From assembly GCF_003013715.1 (NCBI RefSeq), contig NC_072817.1, forward strand, positions 868,001-932,000: DNA of 64,000 nt. Reading direction: 5' to 3'. Below are positions 40,172 to 48,825 of this stretch, piece after piece. Each line of letters starts with the position of its first letter. Within the stretch, counting starts at the first letter, position 1. Below the pieces are notes generated by a model. The model was not told where the DNA came from. It made no database searches and saw nothing but the letters and a program-made list of their open reading frames with translations. Source of the stretch: Candidozyma auris (lineage: Eukaryota > Ascomycota > Pichiomycetes > Serinales > Metschnikowiaceae). The position numbers and the translations under genes were made by a program.

Positions 40172-41299
40172 CTATAGTTTCCTGTTTTCGAGAACGTACT
40201 TAACAGAGTCTAGAACGTTGTCAAACAAACCAACATTGGGCTTGTGGACAGTGATCTCCCAATCTTCATCCTTGAAAACTCCTGTTCGTAAAAGAATAGA
40301 ATTCCAGCCACACGCGTTGGCCCCAGCAATGTCGGACTCTGGGTTGTCCCCCACCATGTAAATATTCTTGAAGGGAGAACTCTCTGGTTTGGCGTGCAAC
40401 GCAGGAATGAATCCATGGCTCTTGTGGCCGTGAATAATCTTGTTCCATTCTATCAACACCCAGTGGGCGTAGTCGTGCTGTACTGGGAACGGCTTGCCCA
40501 AGATTGTCAGCTCTAATGTGTCTCTATCTTGCAACGCATTCATCTCAGCATAAAGGCGCTCCACCACCATTCTAAATGCCCCCTGGCCAAACCTTGGCAA
40601 CACATAGTCGTTCGCCCACACAAAGTCGTTATTACTAAACGCAATGGGAACGGCTGGTTTCGCAGATCGCTCAGTAGCTGGCCTCTTTGTGCCCACAAGT
40701 CCGTTTTTTGAATTCAAGAGATCAAGCACAATTTGCAAATCTGTGCCCATGTCTCTGGGGTCGTTGAATACCAAGATCGCATCAAAAGGCTTGCTCAAGT
40801 CCACATCACGCGCCATCTCAGCCAATTGCCTCTCCGTGTACCTGTGATGCGGCGAAACCGAAGGGTCCGCTTTGACGATATCCATCGGCACCACCACATC
40901 CTTAAACCCATAGTCCTGTGCCACATACCGAGCCTTATCATCATTGCCACCAACAACTAGCACTCTATGGTAATTTCCACCCTCTGCCCACACTCTCATT
41001 GGAGTATGGCTCTGGACAATCTGCAAAGGCGACAAGGGCACCTTTAGCTGGCTTGAAAGAAAGTCCACGCGGGACTTCTCTGAAACTCCCCCTCCGTTGG
41101 TCAACAAAATGAAAGGCACTTTGTGCTCGTTGAGAAGTTCTAGTGACTTCGACGCTTCAGGAATCGGTTTGGCTCCTCTCATAAGCACTCCATCTATATC
41201 GAAAACAAACGCCAAGTCGGATCCCGAGGAGAGCCCGCGGCGGGACAATGGCCAAAACGCTTTAACTCTGCTGGCTCGCGTGAAGTGACTAAGCAACAT
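40172..41299 (-). CDS. Mitochondrial HAD-superfamily phosphatase (YKR070W/CECR5-like)
   Basis: A 375-residue protein. Residues 1-29 are a likely mitochondrial presequence (Arg/Ser-rich, no acids). HAD motif I follows in FVFDIDGVLMRG (Asp34, Asp36), motif II in FILLTNGGGVSEKSR, a cap region with VLVVGGNDDKARYVAQDYGF, and motif IV in IYMVGDNPESDIAGANACGWNS. This order matches the CECR5/HDHD5 group (yeast YKR070W), mitochondrial HAD proteins without a settled substrate. The start is the first ATG and gives the presequence. An exact promoter element lies 238 bases upstream. Confidence 0.9.
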   Translation of the reverse strand: MLLSHFTRASRVKAFWPLSRRGLSSGSDLAFVFDIDGVLMRGAKPIPEASKSLELLNEHKVPFILLTNGGGVSEKSRVDFLSSQLKVPLSPLQIVQSHTPMRVWAEGGNYHRVLVVGGNDDKARYVAQDYGFKDVVVPMDIVKADPSVSPHHRYTERQLAEMARDVDLSKPFDAILVFNDPRDMGTDLQIVLDLLNSKNGLVGTKRPATERSAKPAVPIAFSNNDFVWANDYVLPRFGQGAFRMVVERLYAEMNALQDRDTLELTILGKPFPVQHDYAHWVLIEWNKIIHGHKSHGFIPALHAKPESSPFKNIYMVGDNPESDIAGANACGWNSILLRTGVFKDEDWEITVHKPNVGLFDNVLDSVKYVLENRKL

Positions 41300-41704
41300 C
41301 TTGGTTTGGTCAGTCAGTGAGCTGGTTGTCGAATGAGTAGTAGTTGTTGATGCTTGAATGATAGTGGTAATCGCGCACTAGTATCTGGAGGTGGATGAGA
41401 GAGATGGTAGAGGCGACTTGCGTGATGTAGAAGTATGATGATTCAAGAGAATGACAATCAAGAAGAAAAAAAGCCTTATCTTATTTTCTTGTCGTCTGTC
41501 AATTGGGTTAAAAGATTCTCTCATTATGGGCAGAAATGGCTGCGAAAAGTTCTCAGACACCAACTCCCAGATATCATACATTCTAATACAGCCTTGTAAA
41601 TGGTTCCACTTATCACCTTTTATTTAAAATGTTTTTGTATATTACACTTTCATGGTCTATGCAATCTATGTATCATAGGAACCATTAGATAGTTGGATGA
41701 ACCC
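41300..41704. other. Intergenic, HAD gene promoter
   Basis: 405 bases between two minus-strand genes: the MET1 3' end and the HAD promoter with the element at 41537-41547. Confidence 0.55.
41537..41547 (+). promoter_or_regulatory. TGGCTGCGAAA promoter element
   Basis: An exact copy, 238 bases upstream of the HAD hydrolase start. Confidence 0.5.
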
Positions 41705-43363
41705 TCACTTGGCGGTAACAGAAACTTGAGGGCACGCTTCAAGGTTAGCCGACTGGGCCCTTTCTTGTTCGACTTGATGTCCCAACTGCTGCAAGATACC
41801 TTCCAACTTTGGTTCCTGGTGGCCTTCCTCCACTACCCAATCTTCGTCTCCCTTCTCTTGCAAAACGTTGCAAGCGTTTCCAGCAATGAACAATCCCGGT
41901 GGCCTCGACCCAAGCGCCTCCACGGCTGTTGCAGCTTTCTCTAACGTCGTTCTGATCACTCTCTGATCAGGGCAAGACGCCCGTTCGACAATGGCCACTG
42001 GCAAATTGGGTCTCCAGTTCTTCTCGCTGATCAAGTGCGGTATGAGGTCCACAATTCTGTGCAATGCCATAAGAAAAACTGTTGTTCGGGATTCAACAAA
42101 GTCTGGCAAGTTGGGTAACGCCCCGCGTCTCCCTGTGCCAGTACAGATCAAAACTTGGTCGGCCACTTCACGGTGAGTGGCTGGAATGTTAGAAAACACC
42201 GGTGCTGCTAGCGCAGATGTGATCCCGGGCAACACGAGAGGAGGGTATCCGTGTTTTGTAAAGAAGTTGAACTCCTCGCCGCCTCTGCCAAAGATATAGG
42301 GGTCGCCTTGCTTCAAACGAACCACCTTTTCGCCATTTTGAAGCGCTTCAAGGCCAATCTCAAGAAGCTCCTGTTGTGCACGCTCTGCGTTTCCCGGGAA
42401 TTTTCTTGCAATAAATAATCTGGTGCTCTTCTTGGGGATGAGGTCGAGCACCTGCTGCGGTACAAGCTTGTCTGCTAGAATCAAGTCTGCGGAATGGATC
42501 TCCTGCAACGCCCCAAGCGTAAGCATCAGTACAGATCCGGGACCGGACCCAACAAGACTAATTGTTCCTTTCCGTTGTAGTTTCTGCTTTTTCTTGAAAC
42601 CTTCTTCTTTGTCAAGTCTATACTGCTCCTTCAAGTCCTCGATTGAAATCTCTGCAAGTCTCAGAAGAGGGTAATACTCCACAATTTGAGAAAGCCAGCG
42701 GGATCTCTGAGTGATCTGCTGCTGTTTGGTCATGTTGAATTCCTTCACAAGCGAGTTAAGGTTGGATGTGGTGATGGCATCGTCATCGTGGCCGCCCACC
42801 TCTTCCAAGGCGTCCTCCTGCTGAATCTGACGCCTCAACTCACCTACCCTATCACATATTTGATCAATGTTTCCTGGAAGAGCACCCACGAGTTCTCGCT
42901 TGATTCTCAGGGCCAATTTGCATCCTTTTCCTGAGGTTGTCACCCCAAAGTGGAAACTTCCAGAGCTGTGTGTCGACAAAAGAGTAAAGCTGCAGAGCTC
43001 AGGAGAGTCAGAAACGTTAACTGGGATTCTTAGCCTTTTGCAGTCAGCGGAAATCTGCTCCTTGAGCTCCTGCTCACTCTGGTACAACGTGACAAACACC
43101 TTGTCCACGACCAGGTCCACTTCACTTCTTCCCAAGCTGGTTAGAAGTCTTTTTGAGTACTCTTCATTGTGATATTCAACTTTTCCTTCTTCTATAAGTC
43201 CCTGAAGGGTTTTGGAGAGCTCATCGAGGGGTGCGTTATCAATAAGTATGGGGAAAGCGCCAGCGGCGATGATGGCTTTCGCTCGAAGCAGGGCCACGGG
43301 CGCAAGAGCACCTATGACCACGTGGTGTTCGTCTTTGCAGTGGAAAGACGCTAAAAGGGTCAT
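41705..43363 (-). CDS. MET1: Uroporphyrinogen-III C-methyltransferase (siroheme synthesis)
   Basis: A 552-residue protein from the ATG at 43363 (MTLLASFHC). The N-terminal part (about residues 1-230) resembles the precorrin-2 dehydrogenase-like region found in fungal Met1. The second half is a SAM-dependent tetrapyrrole methyltransferase: GTISLVGSGPGSVLMLTLGAL, VRLKQGDPYIFGRGGEE, VLPGITSALAAP and ATHREVADQVLICTGTGR. It makes precorrin-2, which leads to siroheme, the cofactor of sulfite reductase, so it belongs to methionine and cysteine synthesis. Two CACGTG boxes lie 77 and 96 bases upstream, the normal Cbf1 site for sulfur genes. The frame stays open for 48 codons upstream of the chosen ATG, but that part covers those boxes and has no Met1 similarity. 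Confidence 0.92.
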   Translation of the reverse strand: MTLLASFHCKDEHHVVIGALAPVALLRAKAIIAAGAFPILIDNAPLDELSKTLQGLIEEGKVEYHNEEYSKRLLTSLGRSEVDLVVDKVFVTLYQSEQELKEQISADCKRLRIPVNVSDSPELCSFTLLSTHSSGSFHFGVTTSGKGCKLALRIKRELVGALPGNIDQICDRVGELRRQIQQEDALEEVGGHDDDAITTSNLNSLVKEFNMTKQQQITQRSRWLSQIVEYYPLLRLAEISIEDLKEQYRLDKEEGFKKKQKLQRKGTISLVGSGPGSVLMLTLGALQEIHSADLILADKLVPQQVLDLIPKKSTRLFIARKFPGNAERAQQELLEIGLEALQNGEKVVRLKQGDPYIFGRGGEEFNFFTKHGYPPLVLPGITSALAAPVFSNIPATHREVADQVLICTGTGRRGALPNLPDFVESRTTVFLMALHRIVDLIPHLISEKNWRPNLPVAIVERASCPDQRVIRTTLEKAATAVEALGSRPPGLFIAGNACNVLQEKGDEDWVVEEGHQEPKLEGILQQLGHQVEQERAQSANLEACPQVSVTAK

Positions 43364-43439
43364 ATTATGGCTTTTGAAGCTTTGAATGGAGAAACGTTGA
43401 TGATATATGGACTTTGCAGCCGGTCTGATTAGCTTAGTG

Positions 43440-43464
43440 CACGTGACGTGATAAACAGCACGTG
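43440..43464. promoter_or_regulatory. Paired CACGTG E-boxes upstream of MET1
   Basis: Two CACGTG hexamers, at 43440-43445 and 43459-43464, within 100 bases of the MET1 ATG. Cbf1 with Met4/Met28 uses this sequence at sulfur genes in yeasts, so sulfur-starvation control is expected. Confidence 0.65.
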
Positions 43465-43992
43465 CAGAAAAGCAATCAGTCAGATGATTTAAATCATGTG
43501 ACATCACAACGTTCCTTGGATCTTTGGTATCGTATAAAAGAATATCGCTTTAGGTTTGGCAAATTGCAAATATGAATGAAGGATAAAATTCTTCTGTATT
43601 ACCTACACAATTCATAGTATCGAGAAACTTTTGCGGTAAGATTCGTTTCAACACTCATTCGATATCTCTACCGGCTCTTGATAGTACAAAGACGAGTCGA
43701 TGAGTGATTTTCCGAGATCGACACAAGCCACGAATCAATGGTGACATTCAAAGTGACGGAATAAAGCGGGAATCAGCTTGGGCACTATCATTGCCAGGAG
43801 ACCAACGTACTCACTATATACATACCAGAACATGGAAATTGGACCGTTTAGTTGGCAAAAAAAAGGAAAGAAAAAAAAAAAAAAAAAATGTTTGAGTGAC
43901 CGTCAGGAAGAAGTCTCATCTTTCAAAAGTACGCTCCATTCTGGTGTTTCTCTTTATCAGCATATTGAAGTCTACGACCTCGCCGATTTGAA

Positions 43993-44003
43993 TGGCTGCA
44001 AAA
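43993..44003 (+). promoter_or_regulatory. TGGCTGCAAAA variant element
   Basis: A variant copy, 333 bases upstream of ETT1. Confidence 0.4.
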
Positions 44004-44335
44004 AACTCTCAACTCAAATGCTGGACTAAATGGTCCACTCCACAAGCACAACCTAACTTTCACCCACACATACCCAAATCAAGGGACGAAGTCAAACTCA
44101 CCATGAAATACAATCTTCAATTATTGGGCCCTACCATCGTATCGTAAACCCCTTCCATTTCTTTAGCTCCTCGTATCAGCACAAGTGCTTAACGGTAAAT
44201 GTCGCGCGATGCCGTGTCGCAATGTCGTCGTGCCACTGGCACAGACCATCATCTTGAACACCCACATTGAGGCTAGTGCAATCCATATTTTTCCATTCGC
44301 AATCACTACCGTTACCACTCTCACATCACTGCAAA

Positions 44336-45688
44336 ATGGCTCCCAAACGACCACTTGGTTTGGGCAAAGCGGCGAAGGCGAAAAAACACAAGGCGGGGGC
44401 TGAAAACGGAAGTGCTCTGGAAAACAACGGCACCTCTTCGGATGTTGCTGTGGCGAGTGAGTTGCCCAAGGAAAAGTCTCCAGAAAATAGCACTGAGGGC
44501 GCTGACGAGTTGACGGTGGAGTTGGGTGCTGAAATAGATGCTAACGACGCCGTGGGCCAGTTGGCGGCGTTGTGGAGAACGTACTTTGTCTCTGAGGAAA
44601 AGAAAGAGCTTGTGCTTAATGGAATCATTCATGAGTGCGATCGTATTTTAAGAAAAGCGAATCTGGAGCAAAGGTCAGATAGCGATGAGGAGAACGTTGA
44701 TATCACGGGTCGGTTTTATGCAATTTACGCGTTGGCGTTGTCGAACTTGGCGTTCTTTCACACTGAAGAAAGAGAGAAGGTGGATGCATTTTTCACCGAG
44801 GCGATGGAGAGAATTACACGTGGAGAAGAGCTTTTCCCAGACTCTGTAGATTTGCTTTTTGCCAAAGCACGTATCATGATTAACAAAATCGCCTTGACGG
44901 TGATTTCTCGTTTGGACAAGGAAAGCAGAGTTTCCAATAAGGTGCCTAACGGTGCGCAGCTCCTCGATGAGTGTCTAGCTCAGTGGGAAAAGGCCGAGGC
45001 GTTGACTGCCAAGCTTCAAAAATATGACTACTACAACATTGAGAGTTTGGACTTCCTTCAAGCCTTGGACGACCTTTTGGACGTTGTGGACAATTTTGGC
45101 CACGATCGTCTCGAGGGGGAAGATAGCGATGCCGATGAAGAAGACGAGGATGATGTCAAATTGGACGAAAACCATGCGTTGTTTTCCATTAGAAACACAG
45201 ACAAGTACAACAAATGGTGGAGAGACCATCTGATCATATTCTTGGAAAATTTGGACAAGCGCCTAGCTGGAGAAGACAGAAAGAGCAAAAACCACCCCTT
45301 GACCACATTGCGCCGTGAGTTGTGCAAGCGTCTAGGCCAGTCTTACTTGATGGAGGCCGAGGTTCCATCCAACGTGTTCACCACGTTAACTTACTATGCT
45401 AAAGACAAGTCTGAAATAAATGGTCTCACGAAGGAGCAGGCTCAAAAAGCCAGTCAGGAGTTGTTTTCAAACGCTTTAAGGTACCTAAAGGACTCTCAAG
45501 ATGATGACGAGCCCGAAACTTGGGTCAATGTTGCCGAGGCGATGATCTCGTTGGGCAACGTTCACGACCTCGACAGCCCAGAGCAGGAAAAAGCATACAA
45601 AGAGGCAGAAGAAATTTTGACGAAGGCGAACAACGCCACCAACGGTAAGTTTGATGATATCTTGCACAATTTGTTGCAGAACCAATAG
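44336..45688 (+). CDS. ETT1: Ett1, enhancer of translation termination
   Basis: A 450-residue protein from the ATG at 44336. It begins MAPKRPLGLGKAAKAKK, the signature start of Ett1, followed by an acidic/Ser linker. An all-helical TPR-like body includes QLAALWRTYFVSEEKKELVLNGIIHECDRILR, FYAIYALALSNLAFFH, SVDLLFAKARIMINKIAL and DFLQALDDLLDVVDNFG. A central acidic patch (DEEDEDD) precedes NKWWRDHLIIFLENLDKRL. Ett1 is a nuclear protein affecting translation termination and readthrough in S. cerevisiae, related to fission-yeast Negr1/Tpa1 partners. A run of codons before the ATG lacks any conserved start. The assignment is based on the very characteristic N-terminus and length. Confidence 0.92.
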   Translation: MAPKRPLGLGKAAKAKKHKAGAENGSALENNGTSSDVAVASELPKEKSPENSTEGADELTVELGAEIDANDAVGQLAALWRTYFVSEEKKELVLNGIIHECDRILRKANLEQRSDSDEENVDITGRFYAIYALALSNLAFFHTEEREKVDAFFTEAMERITRGEELFPDSVDLLFAKARIMINKIALTVISRLDKESRVSNKVPNGAQLLDECLAQWEKAEALTAKLQKYDYYNIESLDFLQALDDLLDVVDNFGHDRLEGEDSDADEEDEDDVKLDENHALFSIRNTDKYNKWWRDHLIIFLENLDKRLAGEDRKSKNHPLTTLRRELCKRLGQSYLMEAEVPSNVFTTLTYYAKDKSEINGLTKEQAQKASQELFSNALRYLKDSQDDDEPETWVNVAEAMISLGNVHDLDSPEQEKAYKEAEEILTKANNATNGKFDDILHNLLQNQ

Positions 45689-46039
45689 CATCGCATGGTT
45701 ACGTTTACGAAAATAATTTGCACTATACGTTCGCTGATTACGAGCGCATGGAATCTTCAGATTGAGTATATGAGAAATGGGTCTCTCTATAGAGTGTATT
45801 GGTAGAGCTAGAGATAAACAAAGTTAACAATAGAGTATCTAAGGATTCGTGGGAAGTGCTCTCGCCATCTGCATCTTACAGTGATGTTTCCTATTGAATG
45901 GGCATTAAACGTGGTTGTCGTTGTGAAATGGTACTAATGTGCTGTCTAGAAGCTTCCAAGGGGTGTCCACGACCTCTGCGATAAGCCAGGGGCTTGGCCA
46001 CGAGACGGAAGCGTGCGGTGGGAGGATGGGACGTAGCCC
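45689..46039. other. Gap between convergent ETT1 and TMC1-like genes
   Basis: 351 bases with two 3' ends. Nothing else seen. Confidence 0.5.
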
Positions 46040-46542
46040 TCAAACCCTGGAAGCAATGGTGCTCTCGCTCTGTAGCTTCATGGCGTTCCTCTCATGAGCG
46101 TCAGCCTTGCAGTATTGCAAGCCCGTGCAAGCGTGGTCTTCCAAAGACGGTGCTTCGCACAGAACTTGCCCTGGCAGTGGCCGCAGTCGCCCACCATCCT
46201 GAGCGCCGTGGACGTGCAAGAGGCAAAGGTGCATCTGTTCTTCTTCTTCTTCTTGGTGACCAGCGGCTGGGTCTTTGTTTGTGTAGTCGCTTCGGGCGCA
46301 TCAGCAGCGTTCATGAGAATCACCACGTTTTGTGGGTTCAGAGGCACCAATTCAAATGCGTCTAGCGGCTTGTAGTAAGGCGCTAGGCGGGCGCCGTTGT
46401 AGATGAGCTTGAAGTCTGAAGGCAACGAGGTATTTGGCGGACACCCGACTTTAGCAGCGTTGATAAGATCCTCAACAGTGGAGTTGTCTGGAACAGTGAC
46501 GGAGTAAGAGACCTCGGTAGACAATCTGAAAGTGATTTTCAT
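46040..46542 (-). CDS. TMC1: TMC1-like ubiquitin-like + AN1 zinc-finger protein, frame interrupted once
   Basis: The frame starting at 46542 holds a ubiquitin-like domain (residues 1-80, MKITFRLSTEVSYSVTVPD ... VVILMNA), a Lys-rich linker and most of an AN1 finger: CTFASC, CGHC, FCAKHRL. It then reads into a frame without the last finger residues. The missing end, EDHACTGLQYC followed by a charged helix, is intact in another frame that stops at 46040. Joining them needs one extra base; a run of three T (A on the plus strand, 46143-46145) lies exactly at the break, and four T would give HRLLEDHAC. The AN1 pattern and order match yeast Tmc1, induced by metalloid and proteasome stress. I think the break is a sequencing or assembly slip, but a real mutation is possible. 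Confidence 0.82.
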
Positions 46543-47842
46543 AGCTGGATTTTAATTGCGTAAAAATAGTTTGAGTGGGAAAGGAAAAACAGTGAAAAAA
46601 TTTGGGATTAGGTGGGTTTTAACTGGGGTGTTTGGAAAAAGAAGAGAAAGAAAGTGAGTGGCAAGAGGTGGTGTGGCTCGGGCGATAGCGGATCACCGAT
46701 AACGAGGCAGAGGCAGGAGACAGGAGACAGGAGGCAGGAGGCAGGCCCAGTGAGCAACACACCTGGGAAAAGAAAAAAGAAAAATCAAATAGGAGTTATG
46801 AAGTTTAGAATTTAGATTTGGAAAGAGGGTCGAAACGGAAATTTGAGATCGGCTTTTTTCTTTTTTTTATCTTTTTCGTGATGTTGTCGGTGGTGGTTGC
46901 AAACACAGCCGAGGGTCACGAGGAAGCGCAGTTTCTTTGCAGCGGGTTGTTGATTCTGGAGCAAAACCCGCGGTTGGCTGCGAAAATACACTGAGGAATG
47001 TGAAGACATGAAACACAATTCTGAACGGGAACGTTTTATGAGGTTTTATATATATATATATTTTTTTTTTTTTTGCTTTCAATTTGTTTCTGCTTGTTTG
47101 CCACCCATTAAACGGAACCTATTGCAGCACTATCACCACCATATGTTCTCCTGCCCTGTTCCTACCCTATTGGGCTGAATTTAAGTGGAAGATTATGGTC
47201 GTTTCAAAGGCTACGATTGGAGCCACGGCAACTGCAACTGCTTTGCCTGATTTTGCTTATAGCGGCTTCCAACCTTTTGTGGCTATTTTTGTGTGAAGAA
47301 CCCTGCTGGAGTGAGGAGCTGTCTGGCGAAATTGCAACCTGAATGTTAGTCATCCTTATAAAACTACGTGAAACTACTAAGTGAATACATAGGAAAGAGT
47401 CTGTCAATTCTCTATAGGAGTCTTTAGTATGAAGCAAGTAACGGTTAAATCACATTTTGGAAGCACCAGTCAACTTGGAACCATGTGTGGTCAAGTTGTA
47501 TGGAATCACGACAAAACCGTTGTAGTAAGAACCAATGACTGTAGCATTACAGTCATGAGGAGGTGACCTTGCAAGTCTGGAAATCAACAACATATTTTTC
47601 ACTGATGGGGTACACGGCATGTGAGGAGTGCAATCCAGGGTAAACTTCAATGATGGACACTACAGCGTCTCCAGTATTTCCTCCTTCTCCTCTCCAAATA
47701 TCTACATTCACTCAACTCCTTATCGTACATTTTTCGTAAATCGTTACAAGTCAATATGGGACACTTTGGGGTATAGCGTAAAACATAAATCACAAGGATT
47801 GCAAGTAGATCATAGACATAAAACACAAGGCCAGCCTCATCT
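46543..47842. other. Intergenic upstream of TMC1 (1.3 kb)
   Basis: Holds the promoter element at 46975-46985, a TA-repeat plus T-run (47046-47074) and purine-rich DNA near 46630-46790. Frames here, including 47084-47296 and 47647-47913, have no recognisable content. Confidence 0.5.
46975..46985 (+). promoter_or_regulatory. TGGCTGCGAAA promoter element
   Basis: An exact copy, 433 bases upstream of the TMC1-like gene. Confidence 0.5.
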
Positions 47843-48034
47843 TTACGTCTTCTTGAAGTCAATGTCGGCGGCGTTGATGATCTTGGGCACCCAATGCTGC
47901 TTTTCTGCCACAACGTCCGTTCTCATTGACGACATGGAGCACCGGGTCACCCGTAGCTTTGTGTCTGCCGGGATGGGTGTCGCTGTCGTTGCCGTCAATG
48001 TTGTCAAGGCAACCAAAAATGCAAGCACCTTCAT
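47843..48034 (-). CDS. Candidate small secreted peptide
   Basis: A 63-residue frame. MKVLAFLVALTTLTATTA is a textbook signal peptide (basic n-region, hydrophobic core), with likely cleavage before or after TPIPA. The remaining 40 or so residues are polar with one Cys and end DFKKT. There is no dibasic KR site and no GPI-like end. A minus-strand TATAAG lies about 220 bases upstream (48255-48260). No family is recognised. Other frames overlap this DNA, including an 88-codon one on the same strand, so coding status rests on the signal peptide alone. The gene could be lineage-specific or spurious. Confidence 0.45.
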   Translation of the reverse strand: MKVLAFLVALTTLTATTATPIPADTKLRVTRCSMSSMRTDVVAEKQHWVPKIINAADIDFKKT

Positions 48035-48825
48035 GGAGTAATGATCGTTTAGTGTTGAAGGAGAGTTGTTGTTGGTGTTGTGTAATTAAAGTTGTTGAAG
48101 TTGTTGAGGTTGTCGGATCTGCCCGCAACTAATAAGGCCACGAGTGGTTCGATGAATCAGGCAACAAAACCCCGATGGATTCTAGTAAATACTCAGTGAA
48201 AGAAAAAATAGTAGTCCCTGGCCAAACTTCAAATTTCACGTCTTCTGGTCCCCTCTTATACGTTTTTGGGCGGGCCTCAAATGAGGCAGTGACATTTCCT
48301 TCAGGGTATGAGGTTAGCAATTAATTAGCCCTTTTAGGCAGCCTCCGCGGGCAAGGCTGGGCTGAAGTTCTTACTGCTTGCGGAAAACATTCTCACTCAG
48401 GCACACACACAGACACGCAAAATCGTTCCCCCAGGCTGGCTGAGAACTCGCTCCAAAGTTCGGTGGCTTCGACGGTGCCTTGAAAAGTCGTCGAAATGGT
48501 TTAAATTCTCACTTTTGTCGTCTTCTGCCCGTGGATCTAGCCCCTAGGTCCCTGGGGGCGCTGTATGCAAACTGGAAACATCGTTCGAGAGCATGAATTT
48601 CGCCACGACAATGGACTAAGGGCTTCTGCTGCTTTGTTTAAAATCGGGCCAGGGCATCTAGAGCCTTGTTGTCTTTAGCTTCGATGCTAAGTTTGGTTTT
48701 CTTGCAAGTGTGCCCTCAGGTGATGCCGACTCGGTTTATAGCTTTTTTTCAACTCTTCACTACACTCCACCTCCTCCCTCTTATGCCTACAACTTTTCTT
48801 CGTCACTTCATACGTATGCAATTCC
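48035..48825. other. Intergenic upstream of the secreted-peptide candidate
   Basis: About 790 bases after the GPT2 3' end. It has the minus-strand TATAAG at 48255-48260 and a short GTTGTTG-rich run near 48060-48110. No other gene recognised. Confidence 0.45.

Larger units (their letters stand above)
43364..44335. other. Divergent intergenic MET1 / ETT1
   Basis: Holds the two CACGTG boxes of MET1, a diverged CTTTGCAGCCGG element about 54 bases from the MET1 start, A-rich runs near 43860-43890 and the TGGCTGCAAAA element (43993-44003) for ETT1. Confidence 0.55.

Noticed and set aside
42996..43507. 48-codon N-terminal extension of MET1
   Set aside because: It spans the CACGTG boxes and lacks similarity to Met1; the ATG at 43363 is preferred.
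47647..47913. 88-codon minus-strand frame overlapping the peptide candidate
   Set aside because: Cys/Arg-rich composition without family; its start lies inside the other candidate.
47628..48041. 137-codon plus-strand frame opposite the secreted-peptide candidate
   Set aside because: The antisense frame with a clear signal peptide is the more convincing reading; this one lacks any motif.
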